A stretch of DNA of 64,000 nt from Bacteroidaceae bacterium (GTDB lineage Bacteria > Bacteroidota > Bacteroidia > Bacteroidales > Bacteroidaceae). A program made the position numbers and the translations under genes. Below are positions 39,736-47,632 of the stretch, piece by piece. Each line of letters begins with the position of its first letter. The stretch's first letter is position 1. The DNA lies in assembly GCA_016286165.1 (NCBI GenBank), contig JAEESE010000004.1, positions 62,001 through 126,000 of the forward strand. The letters are read 5' to 3'. The notes beneath the pieces are model-generated. The model saw only the letters and a program-made list of their open reading frames with translations, had not been told where the DNA came from and searched no databases.

Positions 39736-39767
39736 AGGTAGCGAAGCGAAATGCTAAAGTGATTTCG

Positions 39768-39847
39768 GAATAACGTGATAACGAAATAACGTGATAACGA
39801 AATAACGGAATAACGTGATAACGAAATAACGAAATAACGAAATAACC
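39768..39847. repeat. 8-bp tandem repeat (10 units)
   Basis: Ten consecutive octamers of the form [GTA][AGA]ATAACG (GAATAACG, TGATAACG, AAATAACG) with a slight higher-order order. It lies between the CPBP gene 3' end and the HsdR_N gene. Confidence 0.92.
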
Positions 39848-39857
39848 CGTTAATCCG

Positions 39858-40532
39858 TCACAGCGGGAACCACACAAACGCGGCAGCGTCCCATAGAGCG
39901 TGGCTTACGATGATGGCTGTGAAGTGATTGGGTATCAATCTATACAGGCCGCCCCAGGCAATGCCACAGACAAGGGCTGCCATCACGAGCATGAAATTGA
40001 GCGAGGAAACGTGTATGAGAGTGTAAGCTGCCGTTGCGAGCAGAAAGCCCACATTCGGCGAGAAGCGCTTCGACAGGTGTTCCTGCACATAGCCTCGCCA
40101 GAAAATCTCCTCGCCTGGACCTATGATAAGCAGGAGCAGGAGGCCGACAAGCGTTGACGATGTGCCGGACTTGATGCCATAGATCAAATCAACCTGCGGA
40201 CGGGCGAAGTCGAAGAGCTGTTGCGAACACTTATCACCCAGCCAAAAGACACCCCAAAGCACAGCGGCGATGACTGCGCCAAGCACAAACTCACGCCACT
40301 CGAGCCGCATGCTGCAACCTGAATAAGCCCCAAAGTTATCCTTGACCTTGAAGGCCAAGCGTGGCCAGCCGCCAAAAACGATGGCAAGCGTGGTCAGCGT
40401 GAGCGATGCGCAGGTCATCATGAGCCAAAAGTTAGGCCTCTCCCCCGCCCCCATAGGGAAAGGAGAGTATGGGAAGAACATCACGAACCAGAACACGGCT
40501 GCGAGAAGCACGGAGAATATCAGACGCTTCAT
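39858..40532 (-). CDS. CPBP family intramembrane metalloprotease
   Basis: 224 residues with about six transmembrane helices. Catalytic motifs of the CPBP (CAAX protease/bacteriocin-processing) family are present: EE in GPGEEIFWRGYVQ near 137-147, then TLIHVSSLN near 172 and the final His in VSHALWDAAA near 210. These membrane proteases release or process unknown substrates, sometimes bacteriocins. It is 17 bp downstream of menA and may share its transcript. Confidence 0.87.
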   Translation of the reverse strand: MKRLIFSVLLAAVFWFVMFFPYSPFPMGAGERPNFWLMMTCASLTLTTLAIVFGGWPRLAFKVKDNFGAYSGCSMRLEWREFVLGAVIAAVLWGVFWLGDKCSQQLFDFARPQVDLIYGIKSGTSSTLVGLLLLLIIGPGEEIFWRGYVQEHLSKRFSPNVGFLLATAAYTLIHVSSLNFMLVMAALVCGIAWGGLYRLIPNHFTAIIVSHALWDAAAFVWFPL

Positions 40533-40549
40533 AGGTATAGGAATGAGCC

Positions 40550-41440
40550 TCAGAAGAACTTTGATATCACGAGAGCGATTGTCAAGAGCAAACTGAAAAG
40601 GAGCTGGAGCTTGGCCGTGCGCTCGTCGAGATTGGCATACGATTCCTTGCCGCCTTGCTCATAATCGAGTATTGTGCGGGCATTACCGAACGCCACGGGC
40701 AGGGCGGCGAAAGCGATGAGCAACCACCAGGGCTCGATGCGGAAAGCCATGAGTCCGAAAAGCCAAAGGAAGGGGAAAAGGACCTCGAAGGCATAGAGCT
40801 TGGCGCCCACTGAACGGCCTGTGAACATGGGGAAGGTGGAGATGCCGGCGCGACTGTCGGTCTCGATATCACGAACATTATTGGCATGAAGGATGGCCAC
40901 CGTGATGAGTCCTACAGGCACAGCCAGCCACAACACGTTCCAATGGATAGAGCCTGAGACGATGAACGATGTTCCCGTCATAGGCAGGACTGAATAGCAA
41001 AGCGCGATGACGAGGTCGCCCAAAGCCATGTACTTCAGGCGCGGATAGAGAAAGGACAGGGCTATGCCTATGGCGCCGATGACGAGGAGCGGCCAACCGG
41101 TAAGAGCCACAAGAGCCAAACCACCGATAACAGCTATAGCATTGAGAATGAGCGACAAACGGCGGTATTCATCCACCGTGAACTGCTTATCCACAAGAGT
41201 GTGAACGCCAAAGGTGTCCTCGGCATCTACGCCCTTGCGATAGTCGGCGATATCACTCCACACGTTGCCTGCAGCATGCACGAAGATAATGTTAATCAGC
41301 GCCCAGAGGGCGAACCACCAGTTCACGTTGATACCTTGTGCCCACGTCCACGCTATGGTGACTACTACTGGCATCGACGATGCAGGGAACGACCACGGAC
41401 GTGTGGCCAGAACCCAATCCTTGAATGAATGTTGTTTCAT
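40550..41440 (-). CDS. menA: 1,4-dihydroxy-2-naphthoate polyprenyltransferase
   Basis: 296 residues with nine predicted helices, of the UbiA superfamily. The first prenyl-diphosphate motif is in NVWSDIADYRKGVDAEDTFG near 60-77 and the second in NNVRDIETDSRAGISTFP near 185. It attaches the prenyl chain to dihydroxynaphthoate at the inner membrane in menaquinone synthesis. A -7 box TACCTTTG is at 41464-41471, with a heptamer repeat right upstream of it. Confidence 0.93.
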   Translation of the reverse strand: MKQHSFKDWVLATRPWSFPASSMPVVVTIAWTWAQGINVNWWFALWALINIIFVHAAGNVWSDIADYRKGVDAEDTFGVHTLVDKQFTVDEYRRLSLILNAIAVIGGLALVALTGWPLLVIGAIGIALSFLYPRLKYMALGDLVIALCYSVLPMTGTSFIVSGSIHWNVLWLAVPVGLITVAILHANNVRDIETDSRAGISTFPMFTGRSVGAKLYAFEVLFPFLWLFGLMAFRIEPWWLLIAFAALPVAFGNARTILDYEQGGKESYANLDERTAKLQLLFSLLLTIALVISKFF

Positions 41441-41483
41441 ATAGGTATTACTTTAAATGTGCACAAAGGTACAAAGAAATGAG

Positions 41484-41504
41484 GAATGAAGAACGAAGAA
41501 TGAA
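41484..41504. repeat. 7-bp tandem repeat (3 units) upstream of menA
   Basis: GAATGAA, GAACGAA, GAATGAA, then a T run, beside the -7 box. Confidence 0.8.
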
Positions 41505-41590
41505 GATTTTTTTCGCACGACGAAGCTTTTCAGATGATTTTGCTTTGCTACGAATAATACAAATCAGACGTATGAGGGGCATGGTTCATG

Positions 41591-41625
41591 AAAAAGCGAG
41601 GCTGTGTCTCATGACACAGCCTCGC
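41591..41625 (-). terminator. Intrinsic terminator for the FadL-type porin gene
   Basis: On the minus strand GCGAGGCTGTGT and ACACAGCCTCGC pair perfectly over a 6-bp loop and are followed by TTTTT. It is 29 bp after the porin stop. Confidence 0.9.
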
Positions 41626-41653
41626 CTATGACTTGTATGTGTGAAGAATAGCT

Positions 41654-43279
41654 TTAGAAGCTGACGCTGACGGCTACGCCGAAGACGTCGTTGGTGCGGT
41701 GCAGGCGGTCGTGACCAGGAGTCTGGGCTGCTGCGATGGTCTCGGTGGCACCATTGAGCTGCTGGAACACAGCCATACGGGGATCTTCCTGCGGGTTGAT
41801 GCCTGCCTTCATGTCCTCAGCCACAATCTCTTGAGCAACGGCCTCGACCTGAGTCTTCACGCCTGTGAGGATGCTGCCGAAATTGGCCTTGATGCCGTTG
41901 TAGTCGGCCTGAGACTTGTCGTAGTGCTTGTAGAGCGTCTTGAAGTAGGAGACGTCGAGCGCTACCTTCTTCGAGAGGTGGAAGCGTGCGCCAAGACCTA
42001 CGCTGTTGGAACTGCAGACGAAACTCATATCGGTGATATAGCGGCTGTTCTCGCCCAGACCATAGTTGGTCGACTGCCAACCGGCACTGACGGTGACGAG
42101 GTCGTTGATGTCGTACTCGGCACCTGCTGTCAGTTCCCACGTCTGACCGTCGAGAGTCTTCTCGCGATGACCATACTGAGTAGCCTGCTTGTCGAAGAAG
42201 ACGTGAGCACCGGCGTTGATACGGACCTTCTCGATGGGGCTATACTGAGCACCCAGGTAAAGGATAGCGGGCAGGTCGGCAGCCACTTTCTTGCCGTCCT
42301 CATACTCGTCGAGCTGTGCAAGGGCTGATGCGCTCTTACTCTCGCCACTCTCGTTCTCGAGGCGCATACGCGTCTTGAACTCGTACTTGGCAGCAAGGTT
42401 CCAATGGTCGTTGATGCGCCAGTCGACACCGATGATGGGCGTCACGCCCCAACCCTTCTGGTCGCAGTTGAGGTTCACGTCGCCAGCAACGCCGGCAATA
42501 CCTTCCATTACGGGTGCCAACTGGGGCACGGCGGTAGCCAACTGCGTCACCATGGGTGCCATAGCATCCTTCACGGGCACCTGAGCGCCAGCGGGTGTTA
42601 CTACCTTCATATCGCGCACATAACCATAATAGTTGCTCGAGGCATAGACGGCACGCAGACCAAGGGCGAGGTTCAAGTTATCGGTAACCTTGTAAGAACC
42701 GTTCAACTGACCACCGAAGTAGTACTGCTTGCCACGCATGTAGGTCTCCATGGCATAGCCTGTGGCTGCGGGCTGACCAGCGAAAGCGTTCATGACGGCA
42801 GGCAGCAAAGCCACCTTGCTCTCGAATGAGCCGAGGCCGTCCTTAAACTCACATTTGCCACCGCCGCCAACAACACCGAAGTGGAAAGCGAGGCTCCAAC
42901 GGTCCTGCACATAAGCCAGGTCAACGGAAGGAATGATGGGTGCTTTGGCAGTACCTTTGTACTTCTTGGTAGCAGCGGTATTCTTAATGCCGTTGACATA
43001 ACCTAAAGCAAACGGACCCTGTTCTGGGTGTACGAACCATGACTCAGCAGTACGAGTCTGGAAAGCGCTCTGGTTGGAGAAAGCGAAATGCCAGCCGGGG
43101 GCGAGGAAACCTACGCCTGCAGGGTTAGCATAAGTAGCCATGACATCGATCATAGCCTCCTGTGAGAGGTTGCGGCCGAAGGCTGCATTCTGGTTTGTGT
43201 TTGTGAGATAGCCGCCGGCCATTGCCGAGGTTGAAGCCAGCGCCAAGGTGGCCAGCGCAATGAGTTGTTTTGTCTTCAT
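41654..43279 (-). CDS. FadL/OmpP1/TodX family outer-membrane transporter
   Basis: About 541 residues from MKTKQLIALA, with signal peptide ending SAMA. The mature N-terminus GGYLTNTNQNAAFGRNLSQEAMIDVMATYANPAGVGFL is the hallmark hatch segment of FadL-type beta barrels. The protein ends in Phe (GVAVSVSF) like an outer-membrane barrel. It probably admits hydrophobic molecules. The in-frame start at 43396 is a TTG inside the promoter region and is rejected. Confidence 0.88.
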   Translation of the reverse strand: MKTKQLIALATLALASTSAMAGGYLTNTNQNAAFGRNLSQEAMIDVMATYANPAGVGFLAPGWHFAFSNQSAFQTRTAESWFVHPEQGPFALGYVNGIKNTAATKKYKGTAKAPIIPSVDLAYVQDRWSLAFHFGVVGGGGKCEFKDGLGSFESKVALLPAVMNAFAGQPAATGYAMETYMRGKQYYFGGQLNGSYKVTDNLNLALGLRAVYASSNYYGYVRDMKVVTPAGAQVPVKDAMAPMVTQLATAVPQLAPVMEGIAGVAGDVNLNCDQKGWGVTPIIGVDWRINDHWNLAAKYEFKTRMRLENESGESKSASALAQLDEYEDGKKVAADLPAILYLGAQYSPIEKVRINAGAHVFFDKQATQYGHREKTLDGQTWELTAGAEYDINDLVTVSAGWQSTNYGLGENSRYITDMSFVCSSNSVGLGARFHLSKKVALDVSYFKTLYKHYDKSQADYNGIKANFGSILTGVKTQVEAVAQEIVAEDMKAGINPQEDPRMAVFQQLNGATETIAAAQTPGHDRLHRTNDVFGVAVSVSF

Positions 43280-43330
43280 TAGTTTACCTTTTATTGGATA
43301 AAATGTGTACTTTTCTTTTCTAAACCGCTG

Positions 43331-43362
43331 CAAAGGTAAACATAAAGCTTGAAACGGCCAAA
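43331..43362 (-). promoter_or_regulatory. Predicted promoter for the porin gene
   Basis: Minus-strand TTTG at 43359-43362, a 20-bp spacer and TACCTTTG at 43331-43338 give an exact Bacteroidetes promoter match, 51 bp before the start codon. Confidence 0.8.
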
Positions 43363-43470
43363 CATAATGCACAAAAATACACCTTCTGTGCACCAATATT
43401 ATCCTATGTCAAGACCAAAAGCAATTTTCAAAGGTGAGCAGACCGCACCTACAGGGCGGTATTGTTTTAT

Positions 43471-43840
43471 TTTTCAACGCAGAGGCGCAGAGCCGCGAAG
43501 TTTTTTGAGATTTTTAATTCATTGCAATTGACCTTCGGTGAGTTCGCGGATAATCACAGCGCTTCGCAAGGCTGTGATTATGGAGGCGAAGAGGGCCTTT
43601 AGAGGATTGCCCTTGGGCCATCCGTGCCCGATGAGGGGAGCCAGAACTCCTCTGGCGACGGAGGAGAAGAGAGGCCGTCCGGCGGGGCAATTCTCTGCGA
43701 ACTCTAGAGAGCACGAAGCCTGGCGCTTGCGCCCTTCGTGCGCCTTCTGCGGCCTCACGCGGGTGCGTCAATGGCTATGCCTTCGCGTCCTCTGATATTC
43801 TCCAGAGTCTCTGCGCCTCGGCGTCTCTGCGTTGAAAAAA
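43471..43840. repeat. Long structured element with terminal inverted repeats
   Basis: The ends are TTTTCAACGCAGAGGCGCAG and its rough complement (CTGCGCC TCGGCGTC TCTGCGTTGAAAA). Inside are a perfect 11-bp inverted repeat (43550-43560 and 43571-43581), and nested arms GCACGAAG / CTTCGTGC (43711-43741) around GGCGC / GCGCC. It resembles a MITE-like or structured-RNA element; it codes for nothing I recognise. Confidence 0.6.
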
Positions 43841-44046
43841 AGGAATGTTTCAGCTAGGCGTTTGGGGCAAATAGTATATATTTGCCTAATAAAAACGCTT
43901 AATAATCGGGAAGCAGTTGAAACACTCCGCGTCACTAACGAACCTCAAGCCCTCTGCCAATGCGCAATTCGGGATGTCGGAGTGTTTTGCACAAAAAATA
44001 ATTATTGCAATGATATAGAAGATGGCACAGAAGATGTTTTTATAAT

Positions 44047-44150
44047 ACAACTAATTATACGAATTAAACGAATTCTTTCTTGTCCTATAGCCCTATCTTT
44101 GCATAGCCGCGACGCATGCGTAAATTCGTTTAATTCGTATAATTAGTTGT
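44047..44150. repeat. Perfect 28-bp inverted repeat around a promoter-like motif
   Basis: Arms at 44047-44074 and 44123-44150 are exact complements (ACAACTAATTATACG...). The 48-bp spacer carries TATCTTTG at 44094-44101 on the plus strand, a -7 consensus match, but no convincing -33 element. Confidence 0.85.
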
Positions 44151-44217
44151 CAAAAGGAAGAAATGTGCCAAGTGCTATAATATTGCCTTTTTATTCAACA
44201 TCCAGCCCCGCTATTAT

Positions 44218-44535
44218 TCAAAAAGCCTGATGAATGGCAGGAATAGCATTCTCCGTGGCCAGACGGCGGCGGACCTGTTTGAAGTACTCAAAGCGCTTTC
44301 GTTCTTCTTCCGAAAGCCCTTGAGCTGCATCCTGCCTGTCGCGTCGATGAGCGGGAGGAACGCTCTCCATAGGGTCTCCTTCAACATACTCTACAAGTAC
44401 AGCCCAAAAACCACCGTTTTCGGCACAAAAATGACGTTCCATCTGCAGAACACGGTGCCCACGCAGGAACTTATTCAATTCATCCTCGCTGTGTTCAGAT
44501 GACATAACTGGTAGCACAAAAGTCTTTACTTGCAT
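44218..44535 (-). CDS. Truncated DGR-type accessory protein (HRDC-containing family)
   Basis: 105 residues. MQVKTFVLPVMSSEHSEDELNKFLRGHRVLQMERHF, the GGFWAVLVEYVEG segment, and LSEEERKRFEYFKQVRRRLATENAIPA match, from memory, the N-terminal part of HRDC-type accessory proteins of Bacteroidetes DGRs. In those the sequence goes on through an HRDC domain after AIPAY. Here it ends abruptly in IHQAF and a stop, so the HRDC domain is mostly lost. It follows the variable gene by about 150 bp on the same strand. What it would do without the HRDC domain is unknown. Confidence 0.7.
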   Translation of the reverse strand: MQVKTFVLPVMSSEHSEDELNKFLRGHRVLQMERHFCAENGGFWAVLVEYVEGDPMESVPPAHRRDRQDAAQGLSEEERKRFEYFKQVRRRLATENAIPAIHQAF

Positions 44536-44587
44536 ATTGATATGATTATAACCAACCGCGCTTCGCGCGGATATTTATCATTGCGAC

Positions 44588-44654
44588 CTTGTCTTGTATT
44601 TGCTCTTTTGCGGCCTTTCTTTTTCGGCCGCCTTTTGAGCAAAGACAAGACAAG
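44588..44654. repeat. Bipartite hairpin downstream of the variable region
   Basis: Outer arms 44588-44605 and 44637-44654 pair at 17 of 18 positions (CTTGTCTTGTATTTGCTC form). An inner stem GCGGCC / GGCCGC (44610-44615, 44626-44631) surrounds a 10-nt loop. In studied DGRs a hairpin or cruciform just after the variable region promotes mutagenic homing. Its placement 30 bp after the stop codon fits that. Confidence 0.8.
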
Positions 44655-44683
44655 AGTCGATTGTTGTCTTTTGAGGGTATGAA

Positions 44684-46861
44684 CTACAGGGCAAGGCGGA
44701 AGCCGCCGCTGATGTACCCGTAGTCGGGCGAGCGGTCGAGCCGATTCGCCACGCGGCAGCTGTTGTCGCTGTTGACCCAGCCGCCACCACGGCTCACGCG
44801 GTAAGAGCCCGAGGTGGGACCTGTGGGATTGGTCTGTGCACCGATGTTGTAATTGCCGTACCAATCCTGACACCATTCCCAAACATTACCACTCATGTCA
44901 TAGATGCCAAGTTCATTGGGTGCTTTGGTTGCGACCTCATGTGTCTTGGAACCACTATTGCTGTCATACCAAGCAACGTCGCCAACGGTATTGCTGCCGC
45001 TAAAGGTATAACCCTCAGATGCGTTACCACCAAGGGCTGCGAACTCCCATTCAGCTTCAGTTGGCAGGCGGAAGGTACGACCTGTAAGCTCATTCAGTTT
45101 TGTGATGAATGTCTGGCAGTCATTCCAAGAAACCTTTTCCACAGGCAATTGGTCGGAACTCTTGAAGGATGAAGGATTTGAGCCCATCACTGCCGTCCAC
45201 AACTCCTGCGTCACTTCCGTCTCACCGATATAGTAGTCATTGGTCAAAGTAACCTGATGAACAGGACGTTCATTACTATCACCACCAGAGGTGCTTCCCA
45301 TCTGGAACGTGCCACTTTCTACTTTAATCATATTGAACTTGACGCCATTGACATCAATAGTGATGCCACTTGTAGAGTAGGTGCCCACACGATTTGAAGG
45401 CGAACTCTTCTCACTTGTCATTCCATAGCCTTTTGCCACTATACTATATACATTTGTACGCAAAGGAGATTTATCCGTCCACTGGGTTGTCCTTACATCC
45501 TCCTGAACGATAGAACCATTTCTATAGACATCGTAACTCTGAGCATTCTTAACAGCATTCCAAGTGACATTAACAAAATTGTGTTGTTCGTCCAATGAAG
45601 CCACAACGTTCGTGGGCGCCTTTATTTCATATGGCGCTGCATTATTGGCCACACGTGAGATGAAATCGCGAGCGTAACTCTGCATATTGCTGAACTGCGA
45701 GCCAAGCGAACTGGAGCAGTCGAGGACAAGCATGATGGCCGTGCCTGCGTGGGTGATAGTCGTCTGTGTGTTATTATCGGGCGTGAACTCGGAGTTGCGC
45801 TGCCAAGTGTCAGAAGTAACGGCTTTGTTATATTGACGAATATAGCCCATTGGTATAAGGCCATTGCCATCGGTGCGCTGGAGTCCTGTAAACTTATAAG
45901 TTACGAAGATACCATCTTGAACTCCTTGTAGGGTGCTGCCGCTGGTGGCCCGCATACCATGATAAGTGACGTTGCGCAGTGAACGGTCAGCAAGATTGAA
46001 CGTACCTTCAATGTACATCGTACTGTATTCCGGTGAATTGCCATCGAATGTGAAACGGATGCGAGTGCCATTGCTCACACCTGGGATCTTAACGCTTACG
46101 GTCTGGCGGTTGCTGACACTGATTATTAGGTCGGCAATCTCCTGAAGACGTTTCTGAACGTCACTCATACTGCTGACCTCAATGGCCTTATCGACAGAGG
46201 TTGCCAACTGTTGTAGATTAGTTCGAAACTGATTGTAGTCGCTTACGTCGTTGCCCCGAAGACCGAGTGAATAAGCGGTAATGGGCAATCCCTTAACCTT
46301 ACTCGAAACAATTTGCCGATTCAATGCATTAAGGTAGGCTTCTTCAGTAGTATAAACACTGCTCATCATCATCGAACCTTGGTCTAAGCCATCGGTGAAT
46401 GTGATAAGATTGACGCTACTCAAGGGGGTGGTGAAGTTGTATTGAGTAAGTAGGTTCAGGGCATGTTCAACACCATAATATAATAAAGTACCATCCCGAC
46501 GAATTAGATTACTAACAAAAGAACTATAACGACTGCTGGTGCTGGTGGCTAAAATACCAATGGGCATATCGTAGAGTTCTTGGTTGAAACCTACAATACC
46601 GAGATACGCAAAAGAATCATCACTAGAATGTACTATCTTGATGCTGTCAACCTCAGTAACTGCAAAACTTCTGTTTACGCCTGCCGAATAGAAGTTTATC
46701 TGACGAGTGGAAGCATTGTTGCCAGTAATGCGAACACTGTCGATATCCGTGGACATCATGCTGCCGATAACATCACGGCCTTTATACACTTCGAGGTATT
46801 TCTGGGCGTTTACCGTTGCAGCACAAGAGAGTATGGATAAGAGTAAAAGTATCTTTTTCAT
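44684..46861 (-). CDS. DGR variable protein: VWA, Fn3 and FGE/C-type-lectin-fold domains
   Basis: 725 residues. Signal sequence 1-20 (a Cys at 13 makes a lipoprotein possible). Residues about 85-410 are a divergent VWA region, with a late MIDAS-like D381-C-S-S-S motif (DxSxS). Residues 412-495 are an Fn3 module. Residues 500-725 are a formylglycine-generating-enzyme-like domain (GTFQMGSTSGGDSNERPVHQV, YYIGETEVTQELWTAVMG, FRLPTEAEWEFAA, GNVWEWCQDWYG), the C-type-lectin fold used by DGRs for display. The last 35 residues (RGGGWVNSDNSCRVANRLDR...GGFRLAL) show the expected variable pattern. It is exported and probably binds a ligand. Confidence 0.88.
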   Translation of the reverse strand: MKKILLLLSILSCAATVNAQKYLEVYKGRDVIGSMMSTDIDSVRITGNNASTRQINFYSAGVNRSFAVTEVDSIKIVHSSDDSFAYLGIVGFNQELYDMPIGILATSTSSRYSSFVSNLIRRDGTLLYYGVEHALNLLTQYNFTTPLSSVNLITFTDGLDQGSMMMSSVYTTEEAYLNALNRQIVSSKVKGLPITAYSLGLRGNDVSDYNQFRTNLQQLATSVDKAIEVSSMSDVQKRLQEIADLIISVSNRQTVSVKIPGVSNGTRIRFTFDGNSPEYSTMYIEGTFNLADRSLRNVTYHGMRATSGSTLQGVQDGIFVTYKFTGLQRTDGNGLIPMGYIRQYNKAVTSDTWQRNSEFTPDNNTQTTITHAGTAIMLVLDCSSSLGSQFSNMQSYARDFISRVANNAAPYEIKAPTNVVASLDEQHNFVNVTWNAVKNAQSYDVYRNGSIVQEDVRTTQWTDKSPLRTNVYSIVAKGYGMTSEKSSPSNRVGTYSTSGITIDVNGVKFNMIKVESGTFQMGSTSGGDSNERPVHQVTLTNDYYIGETEVTQELWTAVMGSNPSSFKSSDQLPVEKVSWNDCQTFITKLNELTGRTFRLPTEAEWEFAALGGNASEGYTFSGSNTVGDVAWYDSNSGSKTHEVATKAPNELGIYDMSGNVWEWCQDWYGNYNIGAQTNPTGPTSGSYRVSRGGGWVNSDNSCRVANRLDRSPDYGYISGGFRLAL
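44687..44812 (-). other. Putative DGR variable region (VR)
   Basis: Residues 684-725 of the variable protein. Candidate variable positions all have codons reachable from AAC (or AGC/AGG) by changing only the A bases: G694 GGC, V696 GTC, S698 AGC, D699 GAC, S701 AGC, L708 CTC, D709 GAC, R710 CGC, Y714 TAC, G715 GGG, Y716 TAC, I717 ATC, S718 AGC. Invariant flanks are RGG, CRVANR, SPD and GFRLAL, the usual FGE-type VR frame. The last base of these codons is constant (C, or G at 715). Confidence 0.85.
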
Positions 46862-46879
46862 AAGGCATCAGTCTTTATG

Positions 46880-47389
46880 TTATTTCACCATCTTCTTTGA
46901 CATCATCTTTCCTCCACAGGAAACCTGCACAACGAAAACACCACGAGGGACGTTTGGCACAGAGAGGCTGTATGATTCGGCTGCATGATTGTCTTTCGTA
47001 ACCAGTCGTCCTTGGAGGTCATAGATGGCAATGCCGTCAAGCCGTGTGTTGCTTTCAACAACAACAGTACTGCCATCCATATAATACTGAATGTTAGCAT
47101 CATCGCCTGCTGACAAACTGCGAATGTCCGTTGTGGGAGTGATGTTTGCATCCAAGGACATGAAACTGAAACTGGAGAACTCCAGTTCTGTCACCTTCGC
47201 GGCCTCATGCATCTTCATGCTGTGGTTTGTAAACGTAATCTTATCCAACGTCTCCAAGGAGAAAGGTCTCGGAGTGCTGGATGAGTTCAAGAATACAAAC
47301 AGTGTGTTCCGCTCGGCAGATTGGGCCGAAATAGGGATTGCTACAACCAGTCCGAGGAGGATGGGGAGCAAAAGATGATTAGTTTTCAT
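46880..47389 (-). CDS. Secreted protein with PorSS-like C-terminal domain, upstream of the variable protein
   Basis: 169 residues with a signal peptide (about 1-23, ending ISAQ). The middle (NTLFVFLNSSSTPRPFSLETLDKITFTNHSMKM) has the beta-rich pattern seen in short Bacteroidetes exported proteins. The C-terminal 80 residues (IAIYDLQGRLVTKDN...VPNVPRGVFVVQVSCGGKMMSKKMVK) match PorSS type A-like sorting domains. The gene lies 18 bp upstream of the variable protein on the same strand and is most likely its operon leader; its role is unknown. Confidence 0.8.
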   Translation of the reverse strand: MKTNHLLLPILLGLVVAIPISAQSAERNTLFVFLNSSSTPRPFSLETLDKITFTNHSMKMHEAAKVTELEFSSFSFMSLDANITPTTDIRSLSAGDDANIQYYMDGSTVVVESNTRLDGIAIYDLQGRLVTKDNHAAESYSLSVPNVPRGVFVVQVSCGGKMMSKKMVK

Positions 47390-47486
47390 TATGGTTTTTA
47401 TTTACATCATTTCATTTTTAAGCTCTTACTATGTCAAGATTCTCGGGACAAAGGATCAACCATCCTTATTGTTCTCGGAATCGGTG

Positions 47487-47531
47487 CAAAGATAGGAAAT
47501 AAACTTAAAAGTGAAGAATGAAGAGTGAAGA
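47487..47531 (-). promoter_or_regulatory. -7 box and 7-bp repeat block of the variable-protein operon
   Basis: TATCTTTG (minus strand, 47487-47494) is the -7 match. Upstream of it, GTGAAGA, ATGAAGA and GTGAAGA (47511-47531) run in heptamer register where the -33 element should be. No TTTG is at the usual distance. Confidence 0.55.
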
Positions 47532-47575
47532 ATTTTTAAGCTTTAAGATAAAAACGTTATCAAAAGGGCAAAGAA

Positions 47576-47605
47576 AAGCCTCTTCGCTAGAAGGCGAAGA
47601 GGCTT
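47576..47605 (-). terminator. Hairpin downstream of the PIN-toxin gene
   Basis: Perfect 12-bp arms AAGCCTCTTCGC / GCGAAGAGGCTT with a 6-bp loop and a short T-rich tail on the minus strand. A near-identical hairpin lies at 48415-48445. Confidence 0.75.
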
Positions 47606-47632
47606 AGATATAGCGCTGATGTTCAGTTAAAC

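Larger units (their letters stand above)
43397..44217. other. Gene-free region with structured repeats
   Basis: About 820 bp between the porin promoter and the truncated HRDC-type gene. It holds a structured element of about 370 bp (43471-43840), a 10-bp inverted repeat (43920-43987) and a 28-bp inverted repeat (44047-44150). Open frames here are read through palindromic DNA and have no recognisable product. It occupies the place where a template repeat and reverse transcriptase would be expected in a complete DGR; neither is seen. Confidence 0.8.

Noticed and set aside
43514..43795. Arg-rich short open frames on both strands
   Set aside because: They arise from the palindromic element; composition and lack of a match argue against coding.
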